Assembly: GCA_000729835.1 (NCBI GenBank)
Contig: JFHB01000231.1
Span: 1-47,371 of the forward strand
Source: Atkinsonella hypoxylon
Lineage: Eukaryota > Ascomycota > Sordariomycetes > Hypocreales > Clavicipitaceae
DNA: 47,371 nucleotides
Reading direction: 5' to 3'
Shown here in pieces: positions 1-10,454 of the stretch. The notes below the pieces were generated by a model. It saw only the letters and a list, made by a program, of their open reading frames with translations. It did not search any database and had not been told where the DNA came from. The first letter of the stretch is position 1; each line of letters begins with the position of its first letter. A program made the position numbers and the translations under genes.

Positions 1-1161
1 TTTTTTTTTTTTTTTTTTTGGCCCGGCGGGCGGACTGGTGCAACGGCGCTGTTCGTAACCCATCTAGGTTGCGGGTATGATGGGGGGAAAAGCCCGGGAA
101 TTGGCTTCCCCTGCTGCTCGAGGGTTCCGGCGACTCAACGATGCAGGATCCAGACGGCGATGGCCCGGCCCGCTCGCTATGCTCTTTGCTGACAATGTGG
201 GGCGTGGAGCCCGGCTGGCTCAAATTGGTAGCTCGTTGTCCTTCTCGATCGCCGACTCAACTGATACGCCAACTAACTACCTAGGTAGTTACCTAGGTAC
301 CTAGTGAGAAGCGTTACTATCAGCATACACGCGCTCTATCTATAACGCACGCAGACACCAAAACCGCAAGCATTATTGCTAGTATCAATATCACCAAGTA
401 GGTACCTATGCGATTTCACGATTTCACGATTCCACTATTTCGCTATTTCACTATTTCACTATTTCAGTACCTCGGAACCTCAGAACACTCTGTCCTAATC
501 GGGTATCCCCACCACGTTGCTGCCTCCGCGCAACTGTCAGCATAGCGGCAAGTGAAACTTCAACGCCGACTTCCCATCCTGGACCATCGGCATCTTCCTA
601 TGTTAAGCGAGGGGCTCCTAGTCATGTGACCGCATGGTCTAGAGAAAGCCATCGGCGGCCTGTCAAGACCCACTCGCATGCCCATGACCCGTCACCACCC
701 GTCACCACCCGTCACCACCCTTATTTTCGGCGACCATCGGAGCGATCCACTGATCCGAACCTCTCACCAAACATACAAATGAAAATTGTCCCCAACTTTC
801 CGTTAAACAACTTTCCAATTGACCGACAACCAGTCGCCGAACCTTCCAATAACAGAAAACGTAAGCAAAGTCTTATCCGCAAAGCCGATTGCGCCTGATC
901 TATATTCAAGCACGTTCATGATAGCAAACCCTTTCCATCATCACTATGCAATATCTCTCTCAAAAGGCGTAGATGCGTAGTCAAGCTTGTAACACCTTGG
1001 TGCTCTTTTTTTGCTTTTTTTTTTTTCCTTCAATAAGGCTTTCTTTCCAATATTGAATCTTCGGCTTTCATCCAAAAACGTGCGTCTTACTATACATTCT
1101 CAGCACCTCATCAGAGAGTCAAAACATCCCTTCCAACCTCGCGTGTTCCTCATACGCGGTT
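1..1161. other. Intergenic region with simple repeats, no gene seen
   Basis: The window opens with a run of 19 T. I see no convincing coding sequence before the minus-strand regulator. The stretch holds TACCTAGGTA-type palindromes near 276-302, a run of imperfect ATTTCAC/CTATTTCA octamers near 415-470, and a perfect 10-base repeat (GTCACCACCC, three copies) at 691-720. The open frames here are short, lack family resemblance and overlap on both strands. Confidence 0.6.
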
Positions 1162-3374
1162 CTACCCCAAAAGGTTTGGTATTGTCTCCAAATTCTCAAT
1201 CTCATTGATGATTGAGTCGTCTGTTGCAATCGTGTTGAGCATATCCTCTGATGACAGCCCCAGCCAGAATTGTGAATTTGACCTCTGCTGCTTCTTCACT
1301 TTGTAAATTTCCTGAGCTACAGCCTTGACTTGCCCACGAGCGCGGTCTGCAGCAGCCCACACCTCCGACAATCGATTCAGAGCTCCAATGTTCAACCGAA
1401 TTTGTTGCCTCAGTTCGTCATCATCATGTGGTATAAAAAACAGTGCCCATCTGCTAAGATGTACAATCGACGACAGCGTCACAACACAGGTGAAGAAGTG
1501 CGTATGTGAGAGAAGCGAAACTCTGTGCGTGACCATGGAGCTGATGCTGTTTGCCGATTGTATGGTATGCCTTGTGTGAGCATTGAACAAATCTCCAGAA
1601 GGTATTATTTGATGGGGAGCACAAGAATTGATATGCTCCGTCGGCGAGGAGTCAAGCCGCGAGTGTGGCTGGTGCAGCATGATAGATGTAGCCTGGTTCA
1701 TCATGTGAGCTTGAAACATCATCTCATCCAGCATCCCATTCTTTTGCAGAGCATCTCGCTTGTCTTGAGGCAGGTGAAGCCGCCAGTTGGTGAGGAGGGT
1801 CTCAATTTTGTCAAGGTTTTCATCGTCTGGCCCGAAAATGGGTGGTGTTCGCATTAACTTTCCCAAATTGCGGGCGCACAGTATTCGATAGGCAAATGAA
1901 GAAAATTCCCTGTCCTCTCCCGAGAAGTCCTGATCTTCAAGGTCCTCCAAGTAGAGGGGGATGGATATGCGCTGAGGGAGGGGGTGAACCATGTCAGCAT
2001 CACCAAATCGCACGGGCTTCTGATCCGTATACTTACAGCTGTCAAGTACTGCTCTTCTTCGCAGGGCAGGGCAGCGCCAGCTGGCATGTCAAAAAGTAGA
2101 AAATTGGTGACTCGGTGAACACCAGCAATCATTGCATCAATAACATACAGATCCCACCAGGTGCGGCGCCAACTCTCTTCCAACACGGGGATACCACGTC
2201 CATGAGTTGCTGCGTACTCTTTGGTATGAAGTCCCAGCTCCAGAGCCATAGCCTCGACATCTTTGAGCAGTTCTCTGGCTTTGTCCTGTTGGCAGTTGCC
2301 GTCGAGGCCGACAATCAATAAAAGCATGGCTTGGACTAAGAACCCGTCTTTCGTCCGCTGATGATCATGCACCAGTTCGTATGCCTCGTTCAACAGCCTT
2401 GCGCGCGTGGGGGGATCAATATCAAGAAATATAGATCCGACCCATCTGATGGCTGCAAGCAGCGGTTTTGTGTGAGGCTCCTTCAAGACTTGCAGCAGAA
2501 ATGGCTTCGGTAGCACAAATGGATGCGACGCGTGAAAATGGTAGTAGAAAGAATCCAGGCATTTCTCCTCTAAAGTGACAACAGGACCCCGTGTAAGCGC
2601 TCTGTTATCAGCGTCACTGACGGCCCAAGAGGGATTGATTCCAGTGACGGCACAGTAGGACTTGTATAGCTCCGCATTACTCGGCTGCGGAGGCTGAGCA
2701 TACCCGGGACTTTTGTTATCTTGGGGAGGGAGGCCAGGAGGTAAGAATGTGCTGCCAATAACGCTGGGCATCATCGCCGAGCTTGTTGCTGCACCGAGGA
2801 GCATGGGACAATCAGCACCCTCGTTGGGAGGAGACGTAGCTTGCCTCTTATTTGGATTCTGGCTTGGGCCTCGTCGTGGCCCTTTGTACCCTCTACGCGA
2901 GGCGACATACACGCATTCGTTCTGCGTGCTGATGCAACGAGCACACGGTGCTTGTCCATCACATTTCAAATGCTTACTGCGCTGTTTCATTTGACAATGT
3001 TAGTACGGCAAGGCTGGGTTGGGAAACCAACACGGCAACCAGATGAAAGAGGGCTGGACAATATAAAGGGCACACTCGGGGCGATAGAAACGAGGGTAAT
3101 GCACAATGGGAAAATGTTAGTGGACGCGAGGGATGCTGAAGCAGGGGTAACATCTTACGCAGGCTAGACAAGCTGCTGGTACAGTGGATTCTCGCGAACG
3201 TCCATCGTTGCTCGTCTCGGGCGTTGAGTTCTTGTCAGCATCGCTCGCGTTGACAGGCGCGTTGCTCTGTGCCTGGGAATTTGGAGATGAGTCTGAAGAC
3301 ATTGACCCTGCTCGTTGCTGAATAGCATAATAGACATCTGCATCCGAGTCGGGTATCGTGGGATCAATGGCCAT
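1162..3374 (-). CDS. Zn2Cys6 fungal transcription factor (three exons)
   Basis: Predicted sequence-specific nuclear regulator. Exons read on the minus strand are 3374-3159, 2981-2037 and 1971-1162, giving 656 residues. Introns of 177 and 65 bp have GTAAGA and GTAAGT donors; the first also has a CTAAC branch site before its AAACAG acceptor. The first intron splits the zinc cluster. After splicing it reads C69-x2-C72-x6-C79-x5-C85-x2-C88-x6-C95, with the typical RSKHLKCDG basic stretch, followed by a basic linker (VASRRGYKGPRRG). The rest, from about residue 170, fits the 'fungal-specific transcription factor' regulatory region: helical, with many Leu/Trp-rich segments. The start ATG at 3374 is the only one in frame upstream of the first cysteine pair with an open path. 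The next recognisable gene lies 5.7 kb away, so the target genes cannot be inferred from context. Confidence 0.88.
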
Positions 3375-4466
3375 TGGAAATGTATGTTGTGACGGGTATC
3401 ACTGGCTAGTCTCGTGATGGGCGAAGAAAGGCTCAATTGGTTTCAACTCAAACACGCCTTCTCACAAAAGTCGACGGAAGTCAACGGGAGGGGGGTGCCG
3501 TTGCAAAGCCACGTGCGATGCGACTTCTCTGGCAGGTGCAGCAACGAGATGAAGTATTACCGATCTGATTAAGTGATGCAAAAGAAGGAGACCAGGGAGC
3601 GAACAACGAAAAAAGAGTTGGAGACAAAATGCGGCAAATGCGACCCCAGGCGACAGAGAGCGTGGTCCTCAGTGCTCACACCTGTGACGCTTCGGGGTTG
3701 TATTGAATATAGGACCTGCTGAGAAGGTACGTACTGGTGGGGGCCCGAGGACGAATTGTAATTATGCGATGCAGATGCAAAATGCAAAATGCAAATGCAT
3801 TCGGTGGCATTGCATTGTAGATTGCGAAAGCGGGGCTTGAAGGGCTATATGCTTCCCAGGTCGTTGGCTGATTGGCCACAGACGAAGTACGGAGTACAAA
3901 GTATGTAGAGCAGAAGCAATTCTCATGCGGCGTCCTGGGGAACATAAACAGTCGAGGCTGTGAATGAAGTTGCATTACAGCGTCATGATGCATCCAGTCT
4001 TGCTTGCCAATAAGGTGGCTCAAGCTTGCGTCACTGGGCAAATGTGCGAATGAATTCAAATCTTATCTCAACTACCTAGGTAGGTACGCACCTTCATTAG
4101 AGGTACTTGCCCCACCGTCCCTGCCAGCTGATTGCTTCCCACGAGCTTGGGATCAGGTCCCGTGCACTGTATATGAAGGTCTGTACGCGCTAATCTGTCT
4201 TGTCTGTGCCTCCGCGGATGTACCACGATGCAGCCGAGCCGAGCGAAGATGGCAATTTGAGTGGGGGAATACCTACCTGGTGACAGTCAGTGGTAAAGCT
4301 GCAGACCCAATGCGAATTCATCCACTTTACAAAGTACTCCGTACCGGTGTATTTGGCGCTGCCGACAATGTAGGTCTGGTGGGGATATCAGCTTGTCGGG
4401 ATGTTTCATTCTTGGCGCGGACAGAAATGTCTTGCCTCTTCCTTGCCAATTTTGTTTAAAGTGAAG

Positions 4467-4648
4467 CTTTCTTTCTTCTTTCTTCTTTCTTTTTCTTAAA
4501 TTTCTTTTTTTCTTTTTTTCTTTTTTTTTTTTTAGAAAAAAAAAGCAAGTGGAAAGAAAGAGAAGAGAAAAAAGATAGGTAAGGAAAAAAAAAAAAAAGA
4601 AACAATTGAGCTAGAGAAAAGGGAGAAAGAAGAAAGAAAAAAAAAAAA
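4467..4648. repeat. Pyrimidine tract followed by purine tract
   Basis: Positions 4467-4533 are almost all T/C (CTTT and TTTC units, then long T runs). They switch abruptly at 4534 to almost all A/G (AGAA, GAAAG and long A runs) up to about 4648. The two arms are roughly complementary, so the tract could fold into an imperfect long hairpin, and each arm alone is a candidate for triplex-type structure. Confidence 0.75.
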
Positions 4649-6035
4649 CAAATGTGCGCGGTCCTGAACCGAATGCGAAACGAAAGCGGCCATAATTAAT
4701 GACACGACAAAACTTGCAGTTGCTGCTTGCTGTAGGCACGTCTAGGTAGTTCCTGCCCTCCCTCAACTTCTCTTTCGCGATTTGACTGTAACTTTAGGAA
4801 ACGCTTATCACAGTATCCACTAAAAATGTCTCACGTGTCACTTCATCTTTCATCCCACAGACTTGTGGAGCCAAGCCACCCAACTTATGGTGGATCAATC
4901 ATTGTATGCACGTCTTCAAACATGTTTCGAGACCATATACTCCGTACGCACGGTAAGATGCAACAATTTGCTAGGCATCCAATGCAGCGGATACTCGCCC
5001 GCAATGTTCTCCATGCATACTCCGTACATGCATCGAGCCAGATGCGCCCGATGCGCCCGATGCCACTTAGTTCTCCACCAAGCGCCTGATAGCTACAGGG
5101 ACCGTGATGTGTCCAGGTCTAGGCAAGCCAGAAGCGGACCACGTACGAATATTCGATCACAAGACAATTCACAAGACAATTACCTAACATGGAGCCCATG
5201 CAGTACTGTCTCAGGTACCAGCAATGAGCCAATCGCCTTTGCCCCTGAAAGCTCCCTGAAAGGTTGCATCGAAGACTCTCGGCTTGTACCAAACGCTGAG
5301 GCACTTATTCTTACCATGTTGCTCATCCTTCACCTGAATCTTCAAGTCATGTCGTGCCACAGCTTTAGCTTTAAGACGAGTGTTGCACTCAACACTTTGA
5401 CGCTTGTGGCGAATGGTTTCGAAGGTGTCCTTCATGCTGCTTCTGGACCCCCAAGATACCATACTAGGTTATTGACACCAACGAACTGCGTCATTTTCTT
5501 GACATCAGCTGAGCGGTCTATCTTGGGAGCTGCTGGGGCAAGGTACGACTGGAAAGAAACCAACGCTCGGCCATCCCAGCTACGAGGTCCGGCTCATCAG
5601 TGAAGACTTCTTGAAACTACAGCACACGATCAGCAACCAAAATTCGCCATTCAATTCCTTGGAGTGCGGCAAGGCACGAGATTGTGTGCCTATTGGCTGA
5701 CTGGCAAATCGAATAACATGAGATAAAGAGTAACTACTTTTTGGTCCATGTAAAGCCCACCACTGAGTAATGACTGATGTACTTTAGCTACCTAGGTATA
5801 TATCTATTGGGCCATTAATTATAGTGTGTCACACAGAGGCTATTTGTGCGTACTTTTTGAGGTATCTAATTAAGCCGTACTATGCGCAAGTGGATATCGT
5901 GACCTAGCTGGTTCCTTACCGCACACAAAGGGGATCTATTGACAAGTCCAAGACGGGTGTGTGAGTCATCGATAATACCTAAGACAATGGCTGACGGCGG
6001 TTGCACAGACCAGAGTCATGGTACAGAAAACATGC

Positions 6036-6059
6036 GGTGTCGGTGTCGGTGTCGGTGTC
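6036..6059. repeat. GGTGTC hexamer microsatellite, 4 copies
   Basis: Four perfect tandem copies of GGTGTC, ending where GATGGC follows. It lies in a region without a supported gene. Confidence 0.8.
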
Positions 6060-6399
6060 GATGGCCATGTCGGAGGTGGTCAGTAATTCATGGCGCTGCG
6101 AAAAGGAGAAACGTTCCGCTAACATGGCGAGAAGAGAAACAGGAAATCGATGTAAATGCAAATGCAGGGTTCCCATCCCAGGTTCTATTCGTTCGAGAGG
6201 AAGTGCGGAGGTGAATGTTTCCTCCCATCGCCCCCGCTCCAGCCAACAATTCCCACTCCACGAGGAGAGTACATACTGTACAATAACAATTGCACGAAAG
6301 TACTACTACATTAAGAAAATCATGGATCTGAATCATCTTGTTTTAGCCCGCAATCTCAGCTAGATATAGGGATTTCTTCTAGGCCAATCTCGGGCTCAT

Positions 6400-7420
6400 C
6401 GCAGAGGAAGACAGAGGCAGGCATCGACGCCTTCGAACAGGATCGGAATCAGCACGGTTCAAGGCCTTCAATGAAAGAAAGACCTGAAATTTGGCCTGCC
6501 ATGGCGAAGAGACAAGGCTGCAGCCAGGTTTTTAGAATTATTCAGCCCTTCGACACCTCGCCATTTGCAGGTACCCAGGTATCTCATAGAACTTGATCCT
6601 GATGAGGACGATGTGGATGTACGGCAATGCGAGGCAGTCATGAAGACAGCCTCAGGCAAGAAGAAAGTAGGGATATAATGGAAGGATTATTGCACAGCGG
6701 GGATGCACTCGGACGCCATTTTCAAGCATGATATTGTTGACCATGTGAGGAAGTCGGCGTCATTGCTCAATCGCAAGCCGAAGCCAGAGACCTTCACAAC
6801 ATCTCACTGTTGGATTCTTTGATCAAGCAATTATCGACATATCTGCTGAGGACGTCGATATTCTCGACAAAAGGCTAGGTCTTATATTCGAACGATCCAA
6901 TGGCCATATACACGTGAGCCACTCTCCAGTATCTGTCAATGAAATACTTCAAGACAGCTGTTTCAGAAGGCCGCGCGTCACCGAAGGAGTCCATTTAGCG
7001 CACGCTCTACGCAACTGCGCACTGCATCTTCAGCTGAAACCAGTTGCATAAAGGGCTCCGAAGCCGCAGCCATTCTAATCAAAGACGGACATGTTGCCAT
7101 CGTCAACCATGTCTATCTTGCTTCGATTTCTCTCGGCCCAGTAGTTCTGATGAGATGACTGACGTGCCTGGTGACGATACAGAGCAGGGACTTATTCGGC
7201 ATCCCAATGCTCAGGCTGATTAGGGCAAACACAGGCAGCGCTCCAAGTAGAGCTTCGATATATCGCCAAGGCATCATCTTTGTCGAGCTGGCACACTGGA
7301 AAGCGACTGATCGAGTGCCGGGCCGGGTGAGACGCGCGTCGGTGAGCCAGACATGTTGCGACAGGTCCAGATCATTGCTACGGGGTGACGCTCAGGCCGA
7401 TACTGGCGCCTCGTGAGTGA
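6400..7420 (+). pseudogene. Eroded NLR/STAND and kinase-like coding scraps
   Basis: This is a decayed coding region with stops and frame changes. In one frame, 6806-7051 encodes about 80 residues containing DVDILDKRLGLIFER, then HIHVSHSPVSVNEIL, then EGVHLAHALRNCALHLQ. That order (rLG-x-+-E, then H-x-S-V-x-E-x-L, then LA-x-x-C-x-x-L) recalls the winged-helix segment that follows the NACHT domain in fungal STAND proteins. Further on, 7180-7330 reads in two frames as IRHPNAQ and, after stops, IYRQGIIFVELAHWKATDR. This resembles the RHP-x-x-Q ... DIYSLGVVLLEIGLW signature near the end of fungal kinase-like domains found with HeLo/HET-s-type proteins. Both assignments rest on remembered family patterns, not a search. 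A further open frame at about 6478-6680 has no recognised similarity. It could be one eroded gene or two. Confidence 0.35.
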
Positions 7421-8723
7421 GAAGCATGGACGGCCATCAAAAGCTGCTTAGCTGGAGGGCAGGAGCTCGGGTTGCGACAGGGAGGATGAGACGGCTGGTG
7501 AGGTAGCTGGAAAGCTGTCTGTTAAATTGTTTGGCCGTGTGACGAAGTGGCTAGGCAATATCGTTGTTTAGGCCGCCAAGCTGGAGAGATGGATGGTTGA
7601 CGAGATGTTTGACGTGGACGATGTTGGCCTTGATTCTCAGAACTATGCGCCGAGTCTGACGGAACACGCCCCGATGCAGTGTGTGAGACGAGGAGTTTGA
7701 GGCGCCACATCCCTTTGGTAGTATCTCATTGCGGTACAGGTAAGGTACCTCGCTTCCGCAAAAAACAACGCTCAAGTGTCAAGACGAGGCGTGGCTGCGA
7801 TGTGCCGACTTGTACACGGGCTATCTTCTATCCCAGCCTACCTAGTTTCACTCTGGATTCAAAGTACAGTAGAACCCTCATTGTCGGGATTGACGGAGCA
7901 CAGGCGAGCAAGGCAAACAAGAGAGGATCGAGTTGAATACCTTGGCGCCTCATGTTGAATTGGCTACGGTTTTCTTTCTTTCATTTTGTGGCCTTTTTTT
8001 TTTTTTTTTTTACCCCCTCCCCTCCGCGTCAGCGTAGGTAACTGCACGGACGCGGTTATGTTGTTGGCTCTGCTCGTCAATGCCAGAGCATGTAGGGTAC
8101 GCAAAGCGGTCCTTTGTGACCGACTAGGCGATCATGCGGGCCTGGGTACCTGACGTATGGAGTGATATTCAATTATTTAATGACTGGGTCAAATTGCCGT
8201 ACGCGTCAGTAAAGCAACCCAGCTTGATGGGGCGAATGCGCTGATGGCGTCGGGCGCATCCGCAGGCAAAGCCGTAGGTTCGGAGAAGGGGGCAACGTGG
8301 GCGGGTTCTATGCGATGCTTGCAATTCGAATCCGGGGGTTTTCCCATGAGGAGTATTACCGGAACCTTTCTTTGCTCGGGCAATTGGAGCTGGGGACGCC
8401 TCACAGTTGATGGAGGCCACTCACTTCACTTAGTATACTTGGTATCATCAGTCCAACCTAGGCTTCTCAGAGGAAGGCTGGCGCACGTCGGGCCTGGTTC
8501 ACTGATTGCCCGGCAAGCAGGCCTTTGTTATGTTATGGTCCCATGATATGATGGGGTAATTACTCGGTGCCGAGCTCTGATAAGGGCTAGACTAGTACGG
8601 AGTACTGCGTAGAGCCGATTTAGCTAGAGGGTGGCTTAGGCGATGCCGATGTTCCGGGGAGGTCAGGGGCTCGGGCATGAATGAATACCTAACCTAATAC
8701 CTAGTATTGCTATGGAATAGTAC

Positions 8724-8756
8724 CGAGGGAGGGAGCGAGGGAGGGAGCGAGGGAGG
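8724..8756. repeat. CGAGGGAGGGAG minisatellite, about 2.75 copies
   Basis: Two complete and one partial copy of a G-rich 12-mer. Runs of GGG spaced by single bases make it a weak candidate for a quadruplex-forming element. It lies about 360 bp upstream of the CYSTM start codon. Confidence 0.75.
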
Positions 8757-8891
8757 AAGGTGCTTTGTCCACCGTCACAAGCGTCCGTCACCCGTAACAC
8801 GTTCTCGAACCGGCCGATATCACGTTGGCACCCAGTTCTCCGCAGTGACGCAGCGATGCGGTTGTACAGCCTCCAAGCACCAAGCAGTTGT

Positions 8892-8900
8892 GAGCATATA
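8892..8900 (+). promoter_or_regulatory. Possible TATA element for the CYSTM gene
   Basis: A CATATAAGG sequence lies 218 bp before the CYSTM start codon and upstream of a pyrimidine-rich leader (about 9000-9060). Fungal TATA boxes usually lie 40-120 bp from the transcript start, which this spacing would allow. There is no direct evidence. Confidence 0.25.
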
Positions 8901-9117
8901 AGGATGACATTGCTCCACTCTCACGACCTTCTTTTTATTAGTTGACATTTTGTTGAAAATTTTTAAGAAGCTCCATTGTACATAGCTAGTACATATATAC
9001 CCTCGTTACTCGTCCTAGTCGCGACTGCTCATATCCTCCTTTCTTATCCTTTGCGAACTTGCTTGTTTATATCCGGGATCTATTCACCCATTAACCTAAC
9101 CTAGTTGGTCGGTCACT

Positions 9118-9550
9118 ATGCCCTCCAACGAGCAACAAATGGTCCAGGAGCCCGCTCCGATCGCTTTCCCCGAGGCCACGGCCAACACTGAACAGCCAGT
9201 GAGTGTCCCGTGCACGCTCTTACCCTGCCGGCTGGCCGGCCATTGTCATTGTCACCGGTCTCATAACTTGAAATCCTCTAACTGGATACCACAGCGTCCT
9301 GTTGAGCCCATGTCCGTCGAGTCCATGCGTCTGCGAGGCGGCGGTGAAGGCGAGGTGAGCAACTTCCGCGGCCGATACCATGAACCACAAGTGTCACATG
9401 ACAAAACACCCACATTCGGCAAATCCGCCATCATCTTTGCATCTGGTACACCTATCCGCGGTGTGACCTGATCTGACACGTAACTAGGCTGTCTGCTGTG
9501 GTCTCTGCGCCGGCCTCTGCTGTTTCGAGTGCTGCGAATGCTGTTGTTAG
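9118..9550 (+). CDS. CYSTM-type cysteine-rich tail-anchored small protein (three exons)
   Basis: A 67-residue protein assembled from three very short exons: 9118-9198, 9295-9354 and 9488-9550. Both donors are GTGAG and fall at phase 0. The acceptors are ACAG, preceded by a CTAACTGG branch-like site, and CTAG. Residues 1-47 are polar and Pro/Glu-rich and end in MRLRGGGEGE. Residues 48-67 are AVCCGLCAGLCCFECCECCC, a Cys-rich, partly hydrophobic C-terminus typical of the CYSTM module (cysteine-rich transmembrane, tail-anchored, linked to stress tolerance in eukaryotes). Ten of the last 20 residues are Cys. The palmitoylation or metal-binding suggestions made for this family cannot be judged from sequence. 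The exons are so short that an automated gene finder could miss this gene. Its neighbours share no obvious function. Confidence 0.82.
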
Positions 9551-9747
9551 TTTTTGCCTTGTCGGAGGGAGAGGGATGACCTGGATGAGGGTAGTCCTCC
9601 AGCGGCGGCTTCGGACCGCGCGATATGCTTTTGTTCGATGATACTCACGAGCATGGTCATTTGATGCATTTACGAGCTAGTTTTTTTTCTTCTGTTTTGG
9701 GGAGGGGTTCGGCTGCTCATTTCCCCATGAGTGTTGGCGCGAGTGTT

Positions 9748-9853
9748 GTTGGCGCGATATATCTTAGATGAAATGCACATATTGTTTAAGTCGCACAAGT
9801 GTTGGCGCGATATATCTTGGATGAAATGCACATATTGTTTAAGTCGCACAAGT
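9748..9853. repeat. 53-bp tandem duplication
   Basis: Two head-to-tail copies, 9748-9800 and 9801-9853, each starting GTTGGCGCGATATATCTT and ending GTCGCACAAGT. They differ at one base (A or G after ATCTT), so identity is 52/53. A further partial copy of the GTTGGCGCGA start lies just upstream at about 9733. The near-identity suggests a recent slippage or unequal-exchange event in the 3' flank of the CYSTM gene. Confidence 0.9.
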
Positions 9854-10238
9854 GCTCTCGTTGCTTCCAATAGATCTCTGCATCTGGCGCACTGGTCTCC
9901 ATTTCTTCATGTTCTTCATTCGCAAAGCCGGAGCTGGAATTGAGCTTTTGGGGTTCTCTCACCTTTGTCGGATGATTGTTGCTCATACGTGGCCGATGGT
10001 CAAGCTGCGTAGCTTCACGCGTAGTTTATATGCAGAGTAGATGAACAAAATCGGACAGTGAAAATGTCCAAGGCTGTAAAGGGTGACAATGTGGGACTTT
10101 TCCATGTCCTCAAACCCGGCCATGGTGAGTTCCCCAGCATTTCTTTTTATCGCCGGCATCGTGCAACAAAGTCGATTGAAATAAGCATACATGGCAAGAA
10201 TGCAGGAAGCTGTTTCTACAGGGCTGGATCCACACCCC

Positions 10239-10312
10239 TCACCTCATACCTCACACCTCACACCGCACACCGCACACCGCACACCGCACACCGCACACCT
10301 CATACCTCGCAC
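10239..10312. repeat. CACACCG/CACACCT minisatellite
   Basis: An array of 7-mers, CACACCG in the centre and CACACCT or CATACCT at the edges. It lies about 145-215 bp upstream of the dephospho-CoA kinase start, so it falls in or near its promoter. Confidence 0.8.
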
Positions 10313-10454
10313 CGTCCTGTCGAGGCGCCAATTTGAGGACATCTATCTCACTTGACGGCGATAAAAGCTCACTTTGAATCATCAAGAATCTCGCAAAGTC
10401 AGCGGTGACACAGAGCACAAGAGATTGATAACCAAAAAAAGAAAAAAAAAAACA

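Larger units (their letters stand above)
3375..6399. other. Long non-coding or eroded stretch
   Basis: I find no gene I can support here. Several open frames exist, such as one at 4863-5603 (+), but they have erratic composition and no motif. Visible structure includes the pyrimidine/purine tract at 4467-4648, GTACGGAGTAC-type motifs near 3886, 4334, 4938 and 5019, TACCTAGGTA-type palindromes near 4071 and 5806, and a GGTGTC hexamer repeat at 6036-6059. The first part must contain the promoter of the minus-strand Zn2Cys6 gene. Confidence 0.5.
7421..9117. other. Intergenic region upstream of the CYSTM gene
   Basis: No gene is supported. A T run lies near 7992-8011, a 12-base repeat (CGAGGGAGGGAG, two copies plus a partial third) at 8724-8756, and a GTACGGAGTAC motif near 8595. 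The last 120 bases before the CYSTM start are pyrimidine-rich, as expected for a fungal promoter and 5' leader. Confidence 0.5.
9551..10454. other. Intergenic region with a tandem duplication and a CACACCG minisatellite
   Basis: This lies between the CYSTM stop and dephospho-CoA kinase. It contains a 53-bp tandem duplication (9748-9853) and a CA-rich 7-mer repeat (about 10239-10312). No coding sequence is supported. A short A-rich leader, AAAAAAAGAAAAAAAAAAACA, directly precedes the next start codon and probably belongs to its 5' UTR. Confidence 0.6.

Noticed and set aside
4863..5603. 246-codon open frame on the plus strand
   Set aside because: Irregular composition, no motif, competing open frames on the other strand, and microsatellite-like segments; no family resemblance.
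10374..10454. 27-codon N-terminal extension of dephospho-CoA kinase
   Set aside because: Lys-rich leader derived from A runs; the family starts directly at the P-loop.
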